Positions 5,323 to 8,982 of a stretch of 8,982 bases of DNA are shown here, one piece after another. The DNA lies in assembly GCA_900549375.1 (NCBI GenBank), contig URNY01000114.1, positions 1-8,982 of the forward strand, given 5' to 3'. Numbering within the stretch: the first letter of the stretch is position 1; every line of letters begins with the position of its first letter. The stretch is from an uncultured Bacteroidales bacterium. Its GTDB lineage: Bacteria > Bacteroidota > Bacteroidia > Bacteroidales > Muribaculaceae. The notes below the pieces were generated by a model. That model saw only the letters and a list, made by a program, of their open reading frames with translations, was not told where the DNA came from and did no database searches. A program made the translations under genes and the position numbers.

Positions 5323-7615
5323 TGCCTATGTTCCAGTTTTTGGCGGGGTAGGAAAGATAATTGCCATAGATCGACAGACTCGCGAAATTGAAGTTATACA
5401 CCGCCGCCACCTCCCCGATGAACTCGGCCTTACGGAACCATCCGTCATAACGCGCCCGATTGCCGTCGGCCCGCAGATTCCTTATAGGCGAATAGAGATA
5501 GAAATCCCCTCTCAGCTGCAGTTTGCCGATTGGATTCCAGACAGGTATCACTCCCGCGGCTACATAGTTGTCGGAGCGGAACGCTTCGTTGAAATAGTTT
5601 TCCGTGGAAGGTGTCGGAGCAAAAGCGGCCGCATGTATCAGCGTGGCTGTGTAATCCTGCTTTAGCTGCTGAAGGGTTCCCATGGCATTGGCCATCACTC
5701 CGAGACTGAATTTGCGGTGGACCCTGAAAAATTTCCGCCATAACCCTTCGGCGGCAATCCTCCCGCGCCCGTGATATTTTCCGCGCAGCGATTTGTCTCC
5801 CTGCGGAGTATAGCGCGACGATTCCAGACTCATCGACAACAAACCCCGCCATTCATATCCCGCGTTCGGATAAAGGTTATCGTTGAGCATATTGCTCTCT
5901 GCACCGAATTGAAGCACTCCGATATGATATTGGGTCTTGTCTTTCGATGTGCGCGCATAATCCGTCACATTAGTCGGATAATAGGAATCCGACATATAGC
6001 CGTAGCCTGCGCGCGCGAATCCTCTGGCCTTCTTTCCGAATGCCCGTTCATAGGATACCCTGAGAAAATTATCCACTTCGGCGATGAACGTCGGCGACGG
6101 AGATTCATAGAAAAGCATCTGGGAATCATAGAATTTCTGCCGGCTCATAACCCCTTCGACACGCAGGAACGACGGCACGGCGCTCCTGATGCTGAATTTG
6201 GCGCTCGCCATCCCCGCCAGATACGACTGTCCGACCCATCCGCTCAGGTTCACGTCCAGCGAGTTGAAGCTCAGCGAATGATACCCGAGGTCGATATATA
6301 GCATACTGTTGGCCGTGGATGTTATCCAGCCGCCGACGCCTATCGACCAGGGGCGCTGCAGCGTGGCTTCCAGAAGTAGCGTGTTTCTGCCGTCTCTGCC
6401 GGGAATCAGCTGAGGCAGAAGATTGCGGAGCGTGCCGTCGGTCACGGCTCTGTAATACGCATCCTCCACGCGGGGCATGCCGATAGGCTTATGCGTCCCC
6501 CCTTCGAAGAGATATTTCAGATAGCGTGCCTGCCCACCTTTAGCGCCTTCAACGGCCACCGAATCGAAGGTCAGCTCAGGCGTAGCGGCCGAGAAACGAC
6601 GGCGCCGTGCCGTCACCTCCTCCAGAGGCACGCGGGCGCTGACTCGCCGCTTTATGGAATCGACCATCGACATCCCGGTGCGGTAACCGATTTCATAGAT
6701 TGTGCGGGCTTTCCCGAAATCCAGAACTCCGAAATCGAGAACCGGCACCTGTATCTTTATACCGTTCTCCGAAGGCACGTCGTAGTTGTTGTTCTGGATA
6801 ATCATGTCTTCGAGCTGACTGTAAACATTCCCGGGCTGAGGCTTCTTGTCGGCTCCCGAAACCGAGACGCCGATTATGAAATCGGGACGGAACGTCTCCT
6901 GCATCACGTCCACCGGGAAATTATCGTAGATTCCTCCGTCATAAACCAATACGCCGTCCATCTCTATCGGCTTGAACACAAAGGGGAAACTCATCGATGC
7001 CCGCACTGCGTCTCCAAGAGAGCCGCTGCCGAGCACGATCTTCCGCTTGTGATACACATCGCTTGTCACGCATCGGAAAGGAACGAACAGATTGTTGAAA
7101 TCTTCCCCGCACTGCAACGTATAAGGTCCGTAAAGATTCAGGAACTCTATGTTCATCGGCAAGGGATTAATCAGATTCGAGGGGAGAATCTGATTCAGGA
7201 AAGATGTAGTGTCGCGGGGATTGATGTTCGCCGTCAGCCAGCGGGGGGTGGGTTGCGGCTGCGTCAGGTAATACTTATGATCGGGATTGATCACGCCGGT
7301 GCTCCAATAGCCGAAATCGGGAGCGGTGAAGAACTTCATCATCTCCTCCGGACTCCACCCGCAGGAATAGAGACTTCCCACAATTGCACCCATCGACGTA
7401 CCGGTAATGTAATCCACGGGTATGTCGTTATCCTCCAGAGCCTTGATAACGCCCACATGTGCGATGCCCTTGGCGCCTCCGCCACTCAGCACGAGTCCCA
7501 CACTCTGCCTCCCGGCTGTTTTACGCCCTGGCGAAGGCACGCTGTCGGTTGTTGCCGCGGCATACGCCGCTACAAATATCAATAACGGCAGAACCGCCAA
7601 TAATCTCCTTTTCAT
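5279..7615 (-). CDS. Patatin-like phospholipase fused to a BamA-type outer-membrane barrel
   Basis: A 778-residue protein predicted to sit in the outer membrane. Residues 1-20 are a signal peptide (MKRRLL, hydrophobic core, cleavage near AYA). The patatin domain (about 38-330) shows GLVLSGGGAKGIAHVGVI (oxyanion GGGAKG at 45-50), the nucleophile elbow GTSMG (72-76, Ser74) and YDGGIYDNFP with the catalytic Asp226, so the Ser-Asp dyad is intact. A POTRA-like segment follows (about 346-420, starting near LTFDSVAVEGAKGG), then a long region rich in alternating aromatic and polar strands (about 420-771) fitting a 16-strand BamA/TamA barrel. This layout resembles PlpD-type (type Vd) lipases and is common in Bacteroidales. 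It probably hydrolyses phospholipids or related esters; the substrate is unknown. The C-terminus runs seven residues (RAPRLLR) beyond the last barrel phenylalanine, inside the overlap with rmuC. Its leader contains a tandem repeat. Confidence 0.93.
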   Translation of the reverse strand: MKRRLLAVLPLLIFVAAYAAATTDSVPSPGRKTAGRQSVGLVLSGGGAKGIAHVGVIKALEDNDIPVDYITGTSMGAIVGSLYSCGWSPEEMMKFFTAPDFGYWSTGVINPDHKYYLTQPQPTPRWLTANINPRDTTSFLNQILPSNLINPLPMNIEFLNLYGPYTLQCGEDFNNLFVPFRCVTSDVYHKRKIVLGSGSLGDAVRASMSFPFVFKPIEMDGVLVYDGGIYDNFPVDVMQETFRPDFIIGVSVSGADKKPQPGNVYSQLEDMIIQNNNYDVPSENGIKIQVPVLDFGVLDFGKARTIYEIGYRTGMSMVDSIKRRVSARVPLEEVTARRRRFSAATPELTFDSVAVEGAKGGQARYLKYLFEGGTHKPIGMPRVEDAYYRAVTDGTLRNLLPQLIPGRDGRNTLLLEATLQRPWSIGVGGWITSTANSMLYIDLGYHSLSFNSLDVNLSGWVGQSYLAGMASAKFSIRSAVPSFLRVEGVMSRQKFYDSQMLFYESPSPTFIAEVDNFLRVSYERAFGKKARGFARAGYGYMSDSYYPTNVTDYARTSKDKTQYHIGVLQFGAESNMLNDNLYPNAGYEWRGLLSMSLESSRYTPQGDKSLRGKYHGRGRIAAEGLWRKFFRVHRKFSLGVMANAMGTLQQLKQDYTATLIHAAAFAPTPSTENYFNEAFRSDNYVAAGVIPVWNPIGKLQLRGDFYLYSPIRNLRADGNRARYDGWFRKAEFIGEVAAVYNFNFASLSIYGNYLSYPAKNWNIGINFGLLFRAPRLLR

Positions 7616-7619
7616 ATTC

Positions 7620-7687
7620 CCTGATGTTAATCACCCGAAACGACATTCGGATATCCTGATGTTACAAACCCGAAAAAACATTCGGAT
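7620..7687 (-). repeat. Tandem 33-base repeat with internal dyads, patatin-gene leader
   Basis: Two direct copies, 7620-7652 and 7655-7687 (period 35), agree at 28 of 33 positions by eye. Each begins CCTGATGTTA and ends ACATTCGGAT, and each contains CCGAA and TTCGG arms separated by 6 bases, a small dyad. A degenerate inverted copy of the repeat start, TTAACATTCAGGG, stands at 7698-7710 and can pair with CCCTGATGTTAA at 7619-7630. The unit lies between the end of the Sel1 gene and the ATG of the patatin gene, ending 5 bases before that ATG. No clear TAnnTTTG box is present in the same gap. Paired operator sites or an mRNA structure controlling the patatin gene are both possible. Confidence 0.7.
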
Positions 7688-7736
7688 TTTAATATTATTA
7701 ACATTCAGGGCGGCGGTTGGTTCTTTATCTTTATCC

Positions 7737-8456
7737 TTATCTTCTGCTCTTCTTGCGGGTTTTCTCTCTCTTCGCGACGCTTTTACCTTTCCCCTGTCTT
7801 ATGGCGCCGCTCTTCACGGTGCTTTTTGTGCTCTTCTCCAAAGCTACACCTTTCTCTTCGAGAGCCTTCACCTGCATGCGCGAATCCTTATAGTCGGAGG
7901 CCGCCGCCTTCATGAAATACTTCAAAGCCCGCGGGAGGTCGCAGCCCACTCCCCGTCCGTCGCGAAGCATACATGCGAATTTATAAGCTCCTTCCGGTTC
8001 ACCCTTCTCGGCCGCCCGCCAGTAATTCTCAGCGGCTATGCGGTTGTCGGCGAGCACCCCTTTACCCTCCTCGAATTGCCGTGCAATGTTTATCATTGCC
8101 TTGGCATGTCCGTTGGAAGCGGCTTTGCGAAACCAATAGGCCGATTCCGTATAGTTCTGCTTCGTGCCTATGCCGTCGCGGTAGAGCGTGCCTATGGCGT
8201 ACTGAGCCTCCGTATTGCCGGCGGCCGCCGCCTTTCCATACCATTCCCAGGCTTTGCGCAGATCGCGGTCGGTTCCCGCGCCCGTCTGATAGCATACGGC
8301 CGCCCTCCGCATCGCATCGCTGTCGCCCGCCTCCGCCTCTTTGATATAAAACGGGAAATCGGCTCCTCTCACGGTGTCGCCGGCCTCGACAGCCCCGCGG
8401 GCGGAAAGCCCTGCAAACGCCATTGCCGCTATCAATAATATTTTCTTTTTTTTCAT
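7737..8456 (-). CDS. Secreted Sel1-repeat (SLR) protein
   Basis: A 239-residue exported protein. A signal peptide is clear (MKKKKILLIAAMAFAGLSARG, cleavage probably near residues 19-22). Residues about 34-190 hold four Sel1-like helical repeats of about 36 residues plus a closing helix, recognisable from the cores AWEWYGKAAAAGNTEAQYAI, AYWFRKAASNGHAKAMINIA, NYWRAAEKGEPEGAYKFA and ALKYFMKAAASD and the glycine turns YRDGIGT, FEEGKGV and LRDGRGV. SLR domains are alpha-solenoids for protein-protein contacts and are not themselves catalytic. The last 39 residues (201-239) are strongly basic, with 15 Lys or Arg by count, and look disordered; this could bind nucleic acid, peptidoglycan-linked anionic polymer or lipid. 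The partner is unknown. It lies 121 bases upstream of the patatin gene and starts 14 bases after a strong hairpin, with no Shine-Dalgarno. Confidence 0.9.
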   Translation of the reverse strand: MKKKKILLIAAMAFAGLSARGAVEAGDTVRGADFPFYIKEAEAGDSDAMRRAAVCYQTGAGTDRDLRKAWEWYGKAAAAGNTEAQYAIGTLYRDGIGTKQNYTESAYWFRKAASNGHAKAMINIARQFEEGKGVLADNRIAAENYWRAAEKGEPEGAYKFACMLRDGRGVGCDLPRALKYFMKAAASDYKDSRMQVKALEEKGVALEKSTKSTVKSGAIRQGKGKSVAKREKTRKKSRR

Positions 8457-8470
8457 TTCGATCTGATTAA

Positions 8471-8509
8471 AAGAGGACCGGCGGATCGAATTAATCCGCC
8501 GGTCCTCTT
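8471..8509 (-). terminator. Strong hairpin, likely intrinsic terminator of the DUF349 gene
   Basis: AAGAGGACCGGCGGAT (8471-8486) and its exact reverse complement (8494-8509) form a perfect 16-bp stem around a 7-base loop. In the transcript of the minus strand the stem ends in CUCUU followed by UUAAUC, a short U-run, 51 bases after the DUF349 stop. That fits a rho-independent terminator. The opposite strand has a poorer U-run (CTTATTCT). The stem also ends only 14 bases before the Sel1 start codon, so it may instead or additionally lie in the Sel1 mRNA leader. Confidence 0.7.
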
Positions 8510-8559
8510 ATTCTAACAAATCAAACCGCTGATTTTCACTTACGGTTGGATTCTGTTCC

Positions 8560-8982
8560 TTACTCTCCGCTTTCAGAATCGAGAAGAGCGATCTTGCTGT
8601 TGATCTGCTCCATGTCCTCTTTCAGACGTTTGATCTTGTTCTCCATATCCTTCAGCATCGAACTTCCTGCGGAGCTCTTCACGTTGAAGAATCCCATGTT
8701 GTTCTCTATAGTCTGAAGCTCGGCCTTGCGTGCCTCGTAAGCGCGGACAAGTTTCTCGCGCTCGCTGTTCATCCGGCGGTCGTCACCCTTCATCTCGCTC
8801 ACGCGGTTCTGGAAATTCGACATTCTGGCGCGGTTCTCGCGGGCCTCGTAGGAATTATAGAGCTTATCCACGACCTCGCGGTATTCGGCATAAATCTTGT
8901 CTTTGAGCTTGAAGGGAACGAAACCGGCGTTCTGCCATTCGGCCTGCAGCTCCTTCACCTTTCCTATCACCTCCCGGCGGTC
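8560..8982 (-). CDS. DUF349 domain-containing protein, C-terminal part (cut by window edge)
   Basis: The reading frame is open to the right-hand window edge, leaving 140 codons and a TAA stop. The visible part starts DRREVIGKVKELQAEWQNAG, and the motif KELQAEWQNAGFVP is the characteristic start of a DUF349 helical repeat; the following KLKDKIYAEYREVVDKLYNSY belongs to the same unit. After it comes a long charged, coiled-coil-like helix (about residues 60-135 of this fragment, with MLKDMENKIKRLKEDMEQIN) and an acidic end, DSESGE. Bacteroidota proteins of this kind are typically several hundred residues with multiple DUF349 units; their function is not known to me. The true start lies outside the window, so the internal GTG at 8970 should not be taken as the start codon. 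It is followed by a hairpin terminator. Confidence 0.9.
   Translation of the reverse strand, partial: DRREVIGKVKELQAEWQNAGFVPFKLKDKIYAEYREVVDKLYNSYEARENRARMSNFQNRVSEMKGDDRRMNSEREKLVRAYEARKAELQTIENNMGFFNVKSSAGSSMLKDMENKIKRLKEDMEQINSKIALLDSESGE

Noticed and set aside
6491..7585. 364-codon plus-strand open frame opposite the patatin domain
   Set aside because: The opposite frame holds the intact GGGAKG, GTSMG and DGG patatin motifs; this translation is His/Arg-rich with no domain.
7671..7694. Plus-strand intrinsic terminator (CCGAA hairpin followed by ATTTTAAT)
   Set aside because: The stem is only 5 bp and there is no plus-strand gene upstream that would use it; the dyad is better explained as part of the tandem repeat.
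7422..8438. 338-codon plus-strand open frame opposite the Sel1 gene and patatin start
   Set aside because: It crosses an intergenic region and overlaps two well-supported genes antisense, with no recognisable motif.

Overview
The window looks like an ordinary chromosomal segment of a Bacteroidota bacterium, most likely order Bacteroidales; the rather high GC content (by eye a little over half) would fit a Muribaculaceae-like gut lineage, but that is inference. The pointers are Bacteroidetes-type -7 boxes (TAnnTTTG) ahead of genes, an almost complete lack of Shine-Dalgarno sequences, a patatin fused to a BamA-like barrel, a DUF349 protein and a lipoprotein-like ApbE. I see no insertion sequence, phage gene, CRISPR array, tRNA or rRNA.

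Layout, left to right. Bases 1-143 (minus) hold the N-terminal 47 residues of an HU/IHF-type DNA-binding protein, cut by the window edge. After a 220-base AT-rich intergenic stretch comes a minus-strand run read from right to left: uxaC (uronate isomerase, 3048-1633), a DJ-1/PfpI family protein (1559-969) and a YigZ/IMPACT family protein (972-364). The last two share an ATGA stop/start overlap. An 82-base divergent promoter region (3049-3130) separates uxaC from a plus-strand pair, apbE (FAD:protein FMN transferase) and rmuC (DNA recombination protein with a PD-(D/E)XK-type core), which also share an ATGA overlap. rmuC runs tail to tail into a large minus-strand patatin/outer-membrane-barrel gene (7615-5279); the two coding regions overlap by 44 bases. 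Further right on the minus strand are a secreted Sel1-repeat protein (8456-7737) and the C-terminal 140 codons of a DUF349 protein (8982-8560), separated by a strong hairpin.

The genes do not form one pathway. They are a mix of housekeeping and envelope functions: nucleoid structure (HU), hexuronate catabolism (UxaC), protein/metabolite quality control (DJ-1, YigZ), flavinylation of exported proteins (ApbE), genome maintenance (RmuC) and envelope lipid hydrolysis (patatin-barrel).

I found no convincing undescribed multi-gene system. The points worth a second look are non-coding or at gene edges: mutually overlapping divergent promoters with a possibly leaderless apbE; a tandem 33-base repeat with internal dyads in the patatin leader; a patatin C-terminus that seems to have grown seven residues past its terminal barrel phenylalanine into the convergent rmuC; and a 14-codon basic mini-ORF with an unusually good Shine-Dalgarno sequence.
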